DNA from: JACKOB01 sp024234575
GTDB taxonomy: Bacteria; Pseudomonadota; Gammaproteobacteria; Pseudomonadales; Oleiphilaceae
DNA: 64,000 bases
Direction: 5' to 3'
Assembly (NCBI GenBank): GCA_051208035.1
Contig: JBPJFZ010000007.1
Location: 1 to 64,000, forward strand
Shown: positions 8,096 to 16,941 of the stretch, piece by piece
Numbering within the stretch: position 1 is the first letter of the stretch
Layout: each line of letters starts with the position of its first letter
The notes under the pieces: generated by a model
What the model saw: the letters and a program-made list of their open reading frames with translations, nothing else
Database searches by the model: none
Told to the model about the DNA's origin: nothing
Translations under genes and position numbers: made by a program

Positions 8096-9202
8096 ATGAA
8101 ATTTAGTATTTCACGAGAAGCACTGCTCACGCCTCTGCAAATAATCTCGGGAGTTGTTGAAAGAAAACAAACTATGCCTGTTCTTTCTAACATTCTTGTA
8201 GTGGCAAACGAACAGGGAGTCGCACTCACTGGTACCAATATGGAAGTAGAGCTGCTCTGCCGTATCAGCGATGTGGAAGTGGTTGAAAATGGTGAGATTA
8301 CTATCCCCGCAAAGAAATTGTCTGATATCTGTCGATCTTTAACAGATAGCCATGATATTGAGTTTAAAGTTGAGGGTGACCGTGTTCATCTTCGCGCAGG
8401 TAAAAGTCATTTTGTTTTATCATCTTTGCCAGCGGAACATTTTCCCAATACAGAAAACGAAAAGAATGATTATTCATTGAAGGTACCACAGCAAGAGTTA
8501 AAGAAAATGTTGGATGCAACCGCTTTTGCTATGGCCCAGCAGGATGTTCGTTATTATTTAAATGGGATGTTATTTGAAATATCCCACAAGCATTTACGAA
8601 CAGTCGCCACTGATGGACATCGTTTGGCACTTGCTACTTTCGTTACGGAAACTGGCGTTACGGAAGACAACCCGAAGCAAATAATTATTCCAAGAAAGGG
8701 TGTATTAGAACTCTCGCGATTGCTTAATGACGATAAGGACGTTGAGCTTGTATTCAGTGATAGTCATCTGCGGTCGACAATTGGTTCATATACCTTTACC
8801 TCAAAAATCATTGAAGGAAAATTCCCGGATTATAATCGTGTTATTCCTCGGGGAGGTGACAAGTTCGTCGTAGCAGATAGGCAAGATTTAAAAGCGGTCT
8901 TTATGCGGGCGGGTATTTTATCCCATGAAAATATTAGGGGTATTAGACTTAATCTTAGTGAGAATCAATTAGAAGTATCGGCAAACAACCCCGAACACGA
9001 ACAAGCAGAAGACTATATTGAAGTAGACTACAGTGGTGACACGTTGCAGATTGGCTTTAATGTCGGTTACCTGATTGACGTTATGAACGCGATTGATGAT
9101 GAAAAAGTGAAGTTAACGTTGTCGAACCCAAATAGCAGTGCATTGGTGGAAGCGGTGAATGATGATACTGCTATATACGTCGTTATGCCTATGCGTCTGT
9201 AA
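8096..9202 (+). CDS. dnaN: DNA polymerase III sliding clamp (beta)
   Basis: 368 residues with three tandem clamp domains; begins MKFSISREALLTPLQ and ends with the conserved VVMPMRL. It is the ring-shaped processivity factor for Pol III and a platform for repair enzymes. It lies 18 bases after dnaA, so it is probably co-transcribed. Its TAA stop overlaps an ATG of the following frame by one base. Confidence 0.98.
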   Translation: MKFSISREALLTPLQIISGVVERKQTMPVLSNILVVANEQGVALTGTNMEVELLCRISDVEVVENGEITIPAKKLSDICRSLTDSHDIEFKVEGDRVHLRAGKSHFVLSSLPAEHFPNTENEKNDYSLKVPQQELKKMLDATAFAMAQQDVRYYLNGMLFEISHKHLRTVATDGHRLALATFVTETGVTEDNPKQIIIPRKGVLELSRLLNDDKDVELVFSDSHLRSTIGSYTFTSKIIEGKFPDYNRVIPRGGDKFVVADRQDLKAVFMRAGILSHENIRGIRLNLSENQLEVSANNPEHEQAEDYIEVDYSGDTLQIGFNVGYLIDVMNAIDDEKVKLTLSNPNSSALVEAVNDDTAIYVVMPMRL

Positions 9203-9261
9203 TGAAGAAATGGAATTTTGGAGTCAGTATCTCCACAGTAATTAAGGAAGGGAAGTTACTC

Positions 9262-10530
9262 ATGATTACATTTAAGAATACGGTGAAGGGCGCTTTTCGA
9301 ATTGGGCAGACTGCTGCTGTTGTTTCGCGTACAGGAATTAATTGGTTACGAGGAGATAGAGCCCCTGCTCCCAAGGTGTTACGTGAAACATTCGAGTCAC
9401 TCGGGGCTACCTATGTGAAACTTGGTCAGTTTGTGGCAAGTTCACCAACTTTTTTCCCTCGCGAATATGTTGATGAGTTTCAGTATTGTTTAGATCGTAC
9501 TAAGCCATTGCCTTTCTCGACAATGAAACGGATTTTAGAGGAAGAATTCGGCGCAGAGCTTACTAATATTTTTAAAGAAATAGATAGTAATCCGCTCGCT
9601 TCGGCATCTATAGCACAAGTGCATGCGGCGAAGTTAATCACGGGTGAAGATGTTGTTATTAAAATTCAAAAGCCCGGCGTAGAAAATATACTTTTAACAG
9701 ATCTGAATTTTCTGTACGCATCAGCGAAAATACTTGAATTTATTGCCCCTAAGATATCTTGGACGTCATTATCCGGAATCGTGGAGGAAATACAAAGAAC
9801 CATGATGGAAGAATGCGATTTCATTAAAGAGGCACAGAATTTACGAGCTTTTAAAGAATTTTTGATACGTACAAATAATTCAGATGTCACTGTACCGCAA
9901 GTATATGGTCATGCCAGTACCAGACGTGTGCTGACTATGGAGCGTTTTTATGGTGTACCATTGATAGATCTGGAAACTATACGTAAATATTGTGACGACC
10001 CTGAACGAACATTAATTACGGCAATGAATACCTGGTTTTCAAGTCTTACCCAATGCGAGTTTTTTCATGCGGATGTGCATGCTGGTAATTTAATGGTATT
10101 GAGAGACGGTCGGATCGGGTTTATAGATTTTGGTATAGTGGGTCGAATTCCTGAGGGTGCTTGGGAAGCGATGTCTGAGTTTATTTCATCAATAATGGTT
10201 GGAAATTTTGATGCAATGGCAGACTCAATGATTCGTATTGGCGTGACAAAGAAACATGTTTCAGCGAAAGATCTAGCGGATGATATTCGTCGTCTTTATA
10301 AAAGATTGGATTCAATGGTGCCAGATTATGAAAAGTTGATGACTAATGAAGAAGACGAAGTAAATAATATTTTGATGGATATAGTGAAGATCGGCGAGCA
10401 ACATGGAATTCATTTTCCTAGAGAGTTCGCCCTGTTGCTTAAACAGTTTTTATATTTCGATCGATACGTGCATGTTCTTGCACCTGAGTTAGATATGTTT
10501 ATTGACGATCGGCTCAATATGCTCCATTAA
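9262..10530 (+). CDS. ABC1/AarF/UbiB-type atypical kinase
   Basis: 422 residues from this start. ABC1-family hallmarks are all present: the KLGQF motif in YVKLGQFVASSP, the alanine-rich loop and KxGQ-linked SIAQVHAAKL, the ATP lysine in VVIKIQKPGV, the catalytic FFHADVHAGNLMV and metal-binding FIDFGIVG. UbiB-like proteins support ubiquinone synthesis or act on membrane lipids as ATPases. No C-terminal membrane helices are obvious, unlike E. coli UbiB. An ATG at 9202 overlaps the dnaN stop but lacks a ribosome site; the ATG at 9262 has AAGGAAGGGAAG upstream and is preferred. A strong terminator follows. Its place between dnaN and recF is unusual. Confidence 0.85.
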   Translation: MITFKNTVKGAFRIGQTAAVVSRTGINWLRGDRAPAPKVLRETFESLGATYVKLGQFVASSPTFFPREYVDEFQYCLDRTKPLPFSTMKRILEEEFGAELTNIFKEIDSNPLASASIAQVHAAKLITGEDVVIKIQKPGVENILLTDLNFLYASAKILEFIAPKISWTSLSGIVEEIQRTMMEECDFIKEAQNLRAFKEFLIRTNNSDVTVPQVYGHASTRRVLTMERFYGVPLIDLETIRKYCDDPERTLITAMNTWFSSLTQCEFFHADVHAGNLMVLRDGRIGFIDFGIVGRIPEGAWEAMSEFISSIMVGNFDAMADSMIRIGVTKKHVSAKDLADDIRRLYKRLDSMVPDYEKLMTNEEDEVNNILMDIVKIGEQHGIHFPREFALLLKQFLYFDRYVHVLAPELDMFIDDRLNMLH

Positions 10531-10547
10531 GTTAGTGAATATATGAG

Positions 10548-10586
10548 AATCCCCGATTGTGATAGGCAAATCGGGGATTTTTTTTA
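10548..10586 (+). terminator. Rho-independent terminator after the ABC1 kinase gene
   Basis: 11-bp perfect stem AATCCCCGATT (10548-10558) / AATCGGGGATT (10569-10579) with a run of T through 10585. It separates dnaA-dnaN-kinase from recF-gyrB. Confidence 0.92.
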
Positions 10587-10779
10587 TCTTTATTTTGGTA
10601 AATTGCAAGGCTATTTAAACTTTTGATGTGATGAAGGTTTTAGATTTTAAGAAGATAATAAATATGTAATGTTACGGATGGGCGCTATGATAGTAGCTGT
10701 TTATAGTTTTCTATTACCGAAAGAATGTAAAACAAATTCCCTTTAACAAACCAACCACTGAAAGAGTTGTTAATGGCTT

Positions 10780-11874
10780 ATGCCTATTAAGAAAATGATC
10801 GTTACTGATTTCAGAAATTTTAAAAGTCAGACCCTTCAATTTAGCGATGGAATAAATATTTTTTTTGGTGTAAATGGCGCTGGTAAAACGTCTGTTTTAG
10901 AGGCTTTGAATTTTGCGTTAACCGGGCGTTCTTTTCGTACATCAAATATTAAGAGTACTATAAGAGAAAATGCTGATAGAACCATAGTTTTCGTTCAAGC
11001 ATCAGATAAACAAAAAAATATTTTATATAATATTGGGGTAGAAAAGTCATTTCATGCAACTCTTATGAAGCTCAACAATCTTGATGTTAGTTCTTTCGCA
11101 GATCTCGCACGAATATTGCCAGTCCAAGTAGTAGAGCCGTCTAATTTAAATTTGTTAGAAGGAGCACCAGAAGGTAGGCGACGCTATTTGGATTGGTTAG
11201 TGTTCCACGTGGAACATGAGTTTTCACATCAATGGAAGCGCTATAAAAACATACTAAAACAAAGGAATAGCCTGCTCAGGCGTGGTAAAATGGAGCCGTT
11301 GGAACTCGACGTCTGGGATACGCAGCTAGCAAGTTATGGCGAGTACATCTCTGAAAGCAGAAAAAAGAACCTAGAAGAGCTTCAGCCTTTTTTCTCTAAA
11401 TACTTAAATATATTTGGTTTAGCGTCAATTGGTAGTACTACATTTAAGTATGTTAAGGGCTGGGAAAAGAACAGTACTCTTCTTGAATCTTTGAAATCTT
11501 CTAGAGAAAATGATATTCGGAAGGCGCATACGAAAAGCGGGCCACATCGTTCTGATATACGTATAGAACTTAGTGGTAAGCCAGCTGGAGAAGTATTAAG
11601 CAGAGGACAGCAAAAAGTATTTTGTGTATGTATGAAGCTGGCCCAGTGTGACTACTTACGTTTGCGTAGTGGCAAGGAATCTGTATTTCTATTGGACGAC
11701 ATTGCCTCAGAACTCGATTCTCTTAATCTTGAAAAAGTCTATGAAAGCTTACAAGAGCTAAATGCTCAGGTGTTATTAACATCAATTCAAGCACCTGATA
11801 TTCCAACTAGTCAAATAAAAAGATCAAACACCGTGTTCCACGTGGAACATGGAATAATCAGTCAAAAGAACTGA
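10780..11874 (+). CDS. recF: DNA replication and repair protein RecF
   Basis: 364 residues, normal length. SMC/ABC-type ATPase with Walker A GVNGAGKTS, signature LSRGQQK and Walker B FLLDDIASELD. With RecO and RecR it loads RecA at single-strand gaps. It has its own upstream gap of about 190 bases after the terminator. The ATG at 10780 is chosen because the ATG at 10773 meets a stop after five codons. Two parS palindromes lie in frame inside it, each encoding VFHVEH. Confidence 0.97.
   Translation: MPIKKMIVTDFRNFKSQTLQFSDGINIFFGVNGAGKTSVLEALNFALTGRSFRTSNIKSTIRENADRTIVFVQASDKQKNILYNIGVEKSFHATLMKLNNLDVSSFADLARILPVQVVEPSNLNLLEGAPEGRRRYLDWLVFHVEHEFSHQWKRYKNILKQRNSLLRRGKMEPLELDVWDTQLASYGEYISESRKKNLEELQPFFSKYLNIFGLASIGSTTFKYVKGWEKNSTLLESLKSSRENDIRKAHTKSGPHRSDIRIELSGKPAGEVLSRGQQKVFCVCMKLAQCDYLRLRSGKESVFLLDDIASELDSLNLEKVYESLQELNAQVLLTSIQAPDIPTSQIKRSNTVFHVEHGIISQKN
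11201..11216. promoter_or_regulatory. parS: parS partition site 1 (inside recF)
   Basis: TGTTCCACGTGGAACA, a perfect 16-base palindrome equal to the ParB (Spo0J) binding consensus of Pseudomonas-type chromosomes. It lies about 5 kb from the predicted oriC, inside recF. Confidence 0.92.
11834..11849. promoter_or_regulatory. parS: parS partition site 2 (inside recF)
   Basis: A second identical copy of the 16-base palindrome TGTTCCACGTGGAACA, 633 bases right of the first and near the recF 3' end. Confidence 0.92.
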
Positions 11875-11899
11875 GCGACTCCTGGGAGTTTAATAAGGT

Positions 11900-14317
11900 A
11901 TGTCAGAAAATAAAGAGTATGATTCTTCTAGCATTAAAGTCTTAAAAGGACTTGACGCCGTTCGTAAAAGACCGGGTATGTATATTGGCGACACTGATGA
12001 TGGCACTGGCTTGCATCATATGGTGTTTGAAATAGTTGATAACTCTATAGATGAAGCGCTCGCAGGATACTGCAGCGAAGTTAAGATAACAATTCACCCG
12101 GATGAGTCTGTAACAGTATCTGATGATGGACGTGGAATCCCTACTGAAATACATAAGGAAGAGGGTGTAAGTGCCGCGGAAGTTATCATGACAGTTTTGC
12201 ATGCTGGCGGTAAGTTTGATGATAACACTTATAAAGTTTCAGGTGGCTTACATGGAGTCGGTGTTTCTGTTGTAAATGCTTTATCCACGCAATTACGTCT
12301 GACTATTAGAAGAAAAGGTAAAGTTCATGAGCAAGTCTTTCATCATGGTGTCCCTGCTGAACCATTGAAAGTCATCGGTGACACGACCAAAACAGGCACT
12401 GAAGTGCACTTTATCCCTTCCCCAGAGACTTTTACCAATATCGAGTTCCATTACGATATTTTGGCGAAACGTATTCGTGAGTTAGCGTTTCTTAATTCTG
12501 GTGTGAAAATAACGTTGAAAGATGAGAGAAGTGGTAAAGAAGAAACATTCGAATACGAAGGCGGTTTAAGGGCTTTCGTAGAGTATTTGAACACAAACAA
12601 AAACCCTGTAAACAAGGTGTTCTATTTCACCCTGCAACGTGAAGACGGTATAGCGGTAGAGGTAGCATTACAGTGGAATGACGGCTTCCAGGAGTCGATT
12701 TATTGCTTTACCAATAACATCCCTCAGCGTGATGGCGGGACACATCTGGCAGGTTTTAGGGCGGCTTTAACGAGGTCATTAAATACCTATATCGAAAAAG
12801 AAGGGTTGCTGAAGAAAACTAAGATTGCAACTTCCGGTGATGATGCTCGTGAAGGACTAACTGCTATTATTTCTGTTAAAGTACCTGACCCTAAATTTTC
12901 ATCTCAGACCAAAGATAAGTTGGTTTCTTCAGAGGTTAAAACAGCAGTCGAACAAGAGATGAATGCGCAATTCTCGGACTATTTACAAGAGTCTCCTTCT
13001 GAAGCTAAGTTAATTGTAAACAAGATGATTGACGCGGCCCGCGCAAGAGAAGCTGCCCGTAAAGCGCGAGAAATGACTAGACGTAAAGGTGCGTTGGATA
13101 TTGCTGGTCTACCAGGCAAGCTGGCTGATTGTCAGGAAAAAGATCCTGCTCTGTCTGAACTATACCTGGTGGAGGGTGATTCTGCAGGTGGTAGTGCGAA
13201 GCAGGGGCGTGATCGTAAGACCCAAGCGATACTTCCTTTAAAAGGTAAAATCCTAAACGTTGAAAAAGCTCGTTTTGACAAAATGCTTTCAAGTGTTGAA
13301 GTTGGTACGTTAATTACTGCTTTGGGCTGCGGAATTGGTCGCGAGGAGTTTAATGCAGATAAGCTTCGTTATCACAGCATCATTATTATGACGGATGCGG
13401 ACGTCGATGGTTCACACATTAGAACTCTACTATTAACATTTTTCTTCCGTCAAATGCGGGAAATAATAGAACGTGGCCATGTTTTTATAGCCATGCCCCC
13501 GTTGTATAAGGTTAAAAGAGGAAAGCAGGAACAATACATTAAAGATGAAAAGGCAATGGAAGGGTTTTTGACTAACTCTGCACTCGAAAATGCTTCGCTT
13601 TTCGTGAATCCAGAAGCACCACCGATTCAAGGGGCTTCGCTTGAAAACCTTGTGACAGAATACCGCACAGTGATGTCGCTAATAGAACGTCGAGCAAGGA
13701 TATTTCCTCAGATTGCGCTGGAAACAATGATCCAGACTTCAAAATTGCAGTCATCTAGTTTGCCTGATCAAACTATTGTCGAAAAATGGGTTGATGAATT
13801 TAACGCAAGTTTATCAAGTGACAATAAAACGGGCGCAACCTATTTAATGAAAGTTATCCGTGATGAAGAACGAAACCTGTTCCTTCCATCATTGGAAGTG
13901 AAAATTCATGGTATTGGTAATGATTACTTGTTTAATCATGAATTTTTTGAATCTTCATCTTATGATTCGATTACCAAGCTGGGTGAAACTTTGCGAGGTA
14001 TGTTTGAAGAAGGTGCATACGTTCAGCGTGGTGAAAAACAATTTCCAGTCAGTGAGTTTAAAGATGCCTTGGATTGGTTAATGAAAGAAGCGCAACGTGG
14101 TTTATCACTGCAACGGTATAAAGGGTTGGGAGAGATGAATCCTGATCAGTTGTGGGAAACCACAATGGACCCTGAAACTCGGCGCATGATGAAAGTAAAT
14201 ATTGAAGACGCAATTGCTGCTGATCAAATATTTACTACGTTGATGGGTGATGAAGTTGAGCCTAGACGAGACTTTATACAGAGTAATGCGCTTTATGTTA
14301 CTAATTTAGATATTTAA
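11900..14317 (+). CDS. gyrB: DNA gyrase subunit B
   Basis: 805 residues, the long proteobacterial form. The N-terminal GHKL ATPase has EIVDNSIDEALAG and GGLHGVGVSVVNAL; the transducer follows. The TOPRIM domain has VEGDSAGGSAKQGRDRKTQA and DADVDGSHIRTL, with the extra proteobacterial insert (about 550-720) before the QRYKGLGEMNPDQLWETTM tail. With GyrA it supercoils DNA and resolves strain near the origin. It starts 25 bases after recF and ends in a terminator. Confidence 0.98.
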   Translation: MSENKEYDSSSIKVLKGLDAVRKRPGMYIGDTDDGTGLHHMVFEIVDNSIDEALAGYCSEVKITIHPDESVTVSDDGRGIPTEIHKEEGVSAAEVIMTVLHAGGKFDDNTYKVSGGLHGVGVSVVNALSTQLRLTIRRKGKVHEQVFHHGVPAEPLKVIGDTTKTGTEVHFIPSPETFTNIEFHYDILAKRIRELAFLNSGVKITLKDERSGKEETFEYEGGLRAFVEYLNTNKNPVNKVFYFTLQREDGIAVEVALQWNDGFQESIYCFTNNIPQRDGGTHLAGFRAALTRSLNTYIEKEGLLKKTKIATSGDDAREGLTAIISVKVPDPKFSSQTKDKLVSSEVKTAVEQEMNAQFSDYLQESPSEAKLIVNKMIDAARAREAARKAREMTRRKGALDIAGLPGKLADCQEKDPALSELYLVEGDSAGGSAKQGRDRKTQAILPLKGKILNVEKARFDKMLSSVEVGTLITALGCGIGREEFNADKLRYHSIIIMTDADVDGSHIRTLLLTFFFRQMREIIERGHVFIAMPPLYKVKRGKQEQYIKDEKAMEGFLTNSALENASLFVNPEAPPIQGASLENLVTEYRTVMSLIERRARIFPQIALETMIQTSKLQSSSLPDQTIVEKWVDEFNASLSSDNKTGATYLMKVIRDEERNLFLPSLEVKIHGIGNDYLFNHEFFESSSYDSITKLGETLRGMFEEGAYVQRGEKQFPVSEFKDALDWLMKEAQRGLSLQRYKGLGEMNPDQLWETTMDPETRRMMKVNIEDAIAADQIFTTLMGDEVEPRRDFIQSNALYVTNLDI

Positions 14318-14345
14318 CCGTTAGTAAACATTTATGAATCAAAAG

Positions 14346-14375
14346 ACATGGCCAGTTTGGTCATGTTTTTTTTTT
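14346..14375 (+). terminator. Terminator after gyrB
   Basis: Stem ACATGGCC / GGTCATGT (one G-T pair) with loop AGTTT and a T10 tract. Confidence 0.85.
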
Positions 14376-14467
14376 GGCTCAAAAATACAATTATTTCTAA
14401 TAACAATAGAACTAAAAGCCATGTATAAATATACGTTTATTAGTTTATGGTATGTGAGTGTTATTCG

Positions 14468-15460
14468 ATGGCTGATTTCTCATTGGAAAAAATAACAAAG
14501 GCAAGTGAACTTGTTTATCAATATATGCTTCCGACACCGCAGTATAACTGGCCACAGCTTTCGCAAAAACTTGGTACAGAGTTGTGGGTAAAACATGAAA
14601 ACCACACTGCGACGGGGTCATTTAAAATCCGTGGTGGAATTACCTACCTGGATTGGTTAAAAAAGAATAATCCAATGGTCAAAGGTATTGTTACTGCGAC
14701 AAGAGGTAATCATGGACAAAGTCAGGCTCGGGCGGGTAGGGCTTTGAATATTAATGTCAAAATAATTGTTCCTAATGGCAACTCAATTGAAAAAAATGCG
14801 GCGATGAGATCATTTGGTGCTGATGTGGTTGAGTTTGGCAACGATTTTGATGCAGCCAAACAAGAAGCTGTAAGGATTGCTGAACATGAAGAGTTGTTTC
14901 CTGTCCCCGCTTTTCATTCGGCACTGGTTTTAGGTGTTGCTTCATATGCTCTAGAACTCTTTACTCACGTAGCTGATTTAGATGTAGTTTATGTGCCTAT
15001 AGGTTGTGGTTCGGGGATTTGTGGTGTAATCAGTGTGCGTGACGCACTTGGGCTGAAAACGGAAGTAGTGGGTGTTGTATCTACTGAAGCGGATGCGGTG
15101 AAGCAATCATTTGAGACGGGACGATTAATCAACACAAGCAGTGCCAATACCTTTGCTGATGGGGTCGCCGTTAGAGAACCTATTCCTGAAGCATTTTCTA
15201 TGTATTCCACAGGAGTAAGTCGTATAGTTTCTGTGACGGATGAAGAAATCTCGGCAGCAATCCGTATGTACTTTGCTTGTACTCATAATGTTGCAGAAGG
15301 TGCTGGCGCAATATCTCTGGCGGCAGCTTTGCGTGAACGACAACAATTATGTGGAAAGCGTGTTGGGGTTGTATTAACTGGTGGAAATATTGATTCCGAC
15401 GTATACGCCTCGATATTAAGAGGAGGTGCTTTACCAGAATCAACTAATCACGGTGGGTAA
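14468..15460 (+). CDS. PLP-dependent threonine/serine ammonia-lyase-like protein
   Basis: About 330 residues of fold-type II PLP enzyme, without a C-terminal ACT domain. The PLP lysine is in GSFKIRGG, the phosphate-binding glycine loop is VPIGCGSGICG, and RGNHGQSQA is the asparagine loop. This resembles catabolic threonine dehydratase, serine dehydratase or hydroxyaspartate ammonia-lyase; the substrate cannot be decided from sequence. An ATG at 14447 is also open but has no ribosome site; the ATG at 14468 has GTGAG upstream. It stands alone between gyrB and convergent plsC, where Pseudomonas has no such gene. Confidence 0.85.
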   Translation: MADFSLEKITKASELVYQYMLPTPQYNWPQLSQKLGTELWVKHENHTATGSFKIRGGITYLDWLKKNNPMVKGIVTATRGNHGQSQARAGRALNINVKIIVPNGNSIEKNAAMRSFGADVVEFGNDFDAAKQEAVRIAEHEELFPVPAFHSALVLGVASYALELFTHVADLDVVYVPIGCGSGICGVISVRDALGLKTEVVGVVSTEADAVKQSFETGRLINTSSANTFADGVAVREPIPEAFSMYSTGVSRIVSVTDEEISAAIRMYFACTHNVAEGAGAISLAAALRERQQLCGKRVGVVLTGGNIDSDVYASILRGGALPESTNHGG

Positions 15461-15481
15461 GGTTAGGGGTTGGTGAATAAA

Positions 15482-15525
15482 AGTCTGCCGAAGTAACCAT
15501 CAAATACCTTGTGCATTGGCAGACT
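15482..15525. other. Inverted repeat in the convergent gap before plsC
   Basis: 8-bp arms AGTCTGCC (15482-15489) and GGCAGACT (15518-15525) between two converging genes. No T-run, so at most a weak bidirectional transcription barrier. Confidence 0.35.
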
Positions 15526-15583
15526 CATAACTGTCTTAGAATAAACCACCACATCAAATTAACAGGACAAGTTTTCTGGTTCT

Positions 15584-16369
15584 CTACTTTAGTGCGTAAG
15601 ACAGTAGGTCAGCATCGCTGTTTACTAGTCTGATATTGTCAACAGTATGATTTATCCAAGTTTCTGCTTCGCTATTTATTTGATCTATGCTCTTTCCACC
15701 GGGATGAATGACAGGACCAAACACTACTTTTATGGTTCCTGGGTGCTTGAGAAGGCTGTGGTTTGGCCAGTGTTCTCCGGCATTGTGAGCGACGGGTAAC
15801 ATAGGTAACCCTGTTTCTTTAGAAAGAGTTGCACCACCCCGGGAAAATTTCTTTTTTTGTCCTGATGGTATTCTGGTACCTTCTGGAAATATAAGAACCC
15901 AGACGCCTCGATTAAGCTTTTCTGTACCTTGAGAAATCACTTGTTTAATCGCGTCCTTACGATTACTGCGATCAATCGCTATGGGTTCAACCAGGCTAAA
16001 CGCCCAACCAAAAAATGGAATATTCAATAACTCCTTTTTAATGACTTGGGTCTGCGGGGCAAAAAGTGTTTGCAGGAAAAATGTTTCCCATGTGCTTTGA
16101 TGTTTACTGCAAATAATACAAGGTTTAGCTGGGATATTGTCAGTTCCATATAGCTCGTAATGAATGTTACAACTGACCTTTAACCAAGCAATAACGAACT
16201 TGGTGTAACCCTGAATGATCCATTTAAAACGCTTCTCATAAGGCAGTGTGGGCCCGATAATTGTTGCTGTTGATGTAAACACAATGGTGAATACGACTAG
16301 TACAATATAAAAAATGGTTGTGCGGACATAGACTGAAAGTGAAGTGGCTGAGACAGAATGTTTTTCCAT
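15584..16369 (-). CDS. plsC: 1-acyl-sn-glycerol-3-phosphate acyltransferase (PlsC family)
   Basis: 261 residues. An N-terminal membrane helix (FYIVLVVFTIVFTST) precedes an LPLAT domain with CSKHQSTWETFF, a block in which the HX4D site reads HX4E as in the HQS.WET subgroup, and FPEGTRIPSG. It acylates lysophosphatidic acid, or a related lysolipid, at the inner membrane. It begins 4 bases after gmhB at the end of glyQ-glyS-gmhB-plsC, the same neighbour set as in Pseudomonas. Confidence 0.93.
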   Translation of the reverse strand: MEKHSVSATSLSVYVRTTIFYIVLVVFTIVFTSTATIIGPTLPYEKRFKWIIQGYTKFVIAWLKVSCNIHYELYGTDNIPAKPCIICSKHQSTWETFFLQTLFAPQTQVIKKELLNIPFFGWAFSLVEPIAIDRSNRKDAIKQVISQGTEKLNRGVWVLIFPEGTRIPSGQKKKFSRGGATLSKETGLPMLPVAHNAGEHWPNHSLLKHPGTIKVVFGPVIHPGGKSIDQINSEAETWINHTVDNIRLVNSDADLLSYALK

Positions 16370-16372
16370 TTT

Positions 16373-16927
16373 TTAACTCATGGGGTGTTCAGTGTTGATA
16401 ATATCGTCGACAAAACCAGACAAGTTCTTATATACAGGTACGTGTTCAAGCCCTGCTGCTTTAAGCTGAGTTAAGGTCGTCAGTCCATTGCCTGTTTCAA
16501 CAAGAGCTGCCTTAATTCCCATTGCTGTTGCCGCCTGTAGGTCTTTTAAGCTGTCACCAACCATGTAGACGTTCTTAAAGCTGTCGGCCATGGCCTCTTG
16601 AATCTGCTCCAAAAGACCGGTTAATGGCTTCCTGCATGTGCAATTGTCATCAGGCAGATGTGGACAATAGGCGATAAAAGCGATTGATCCCCCTGCTTGA
16701 GTAACAAGTTGACACATTTTGTCGTGCATTTTGTTGAGTTCAGTCAGGCTAAAATAACCTCGTCCAACACCTGACTGATTAGTTGCGATCGCTATTTTAT
16801 AGCCTTGCCTGCATAGTCTGGCAATAGCCTCGATACTACCTTCAATAGGGTCCCACTCATTCGCAGACACAATATATTCGGAGGAGTCCTTATTAATGAC
16901 GCCATCTCTATCAAGGATTACCAGCAC
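16373..16927 (-). CDS. gmhB: D-glycero-beta-D-manno-heptose 1,7-bisphosphate 7-phosphatase
   Basis: 184 residues of HAD-superfamily histidinol-phosphatase type. Motif I is LDRDGVIN with the nucleophile aspartate, motif II is ATNQSGVGRG, and a zinc loop has CPHLPDDNCTCRKP. The VGDSLKDLQAA motif supplies the acidic pair. It removes the 7-phosphate in ADP-heptose synthesis for lipopolysaccharide. It lies 15 bases after glyS and 4 before plsC. Confidence 0.95.
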   Translation of the reverse strand: MLVILDRDGVINKDSSEYIVSANEWDPIEGSIEAIARLCRQGYKIAIATNQSGVGRGYFSLTELNKMHDKMCQLVTQAGGSIAFIAYCPHLPDDNCTCRKPLTGLLEQIQEAMADSFKNVYMVGDSLKDLQAATAMGIKAALVETGNGLTTLTQLKAAGLEHVPVYKNLSGFVDDIINTEHPMS

Positions 16928-16941
16928 CTTTAACGTCCCTT

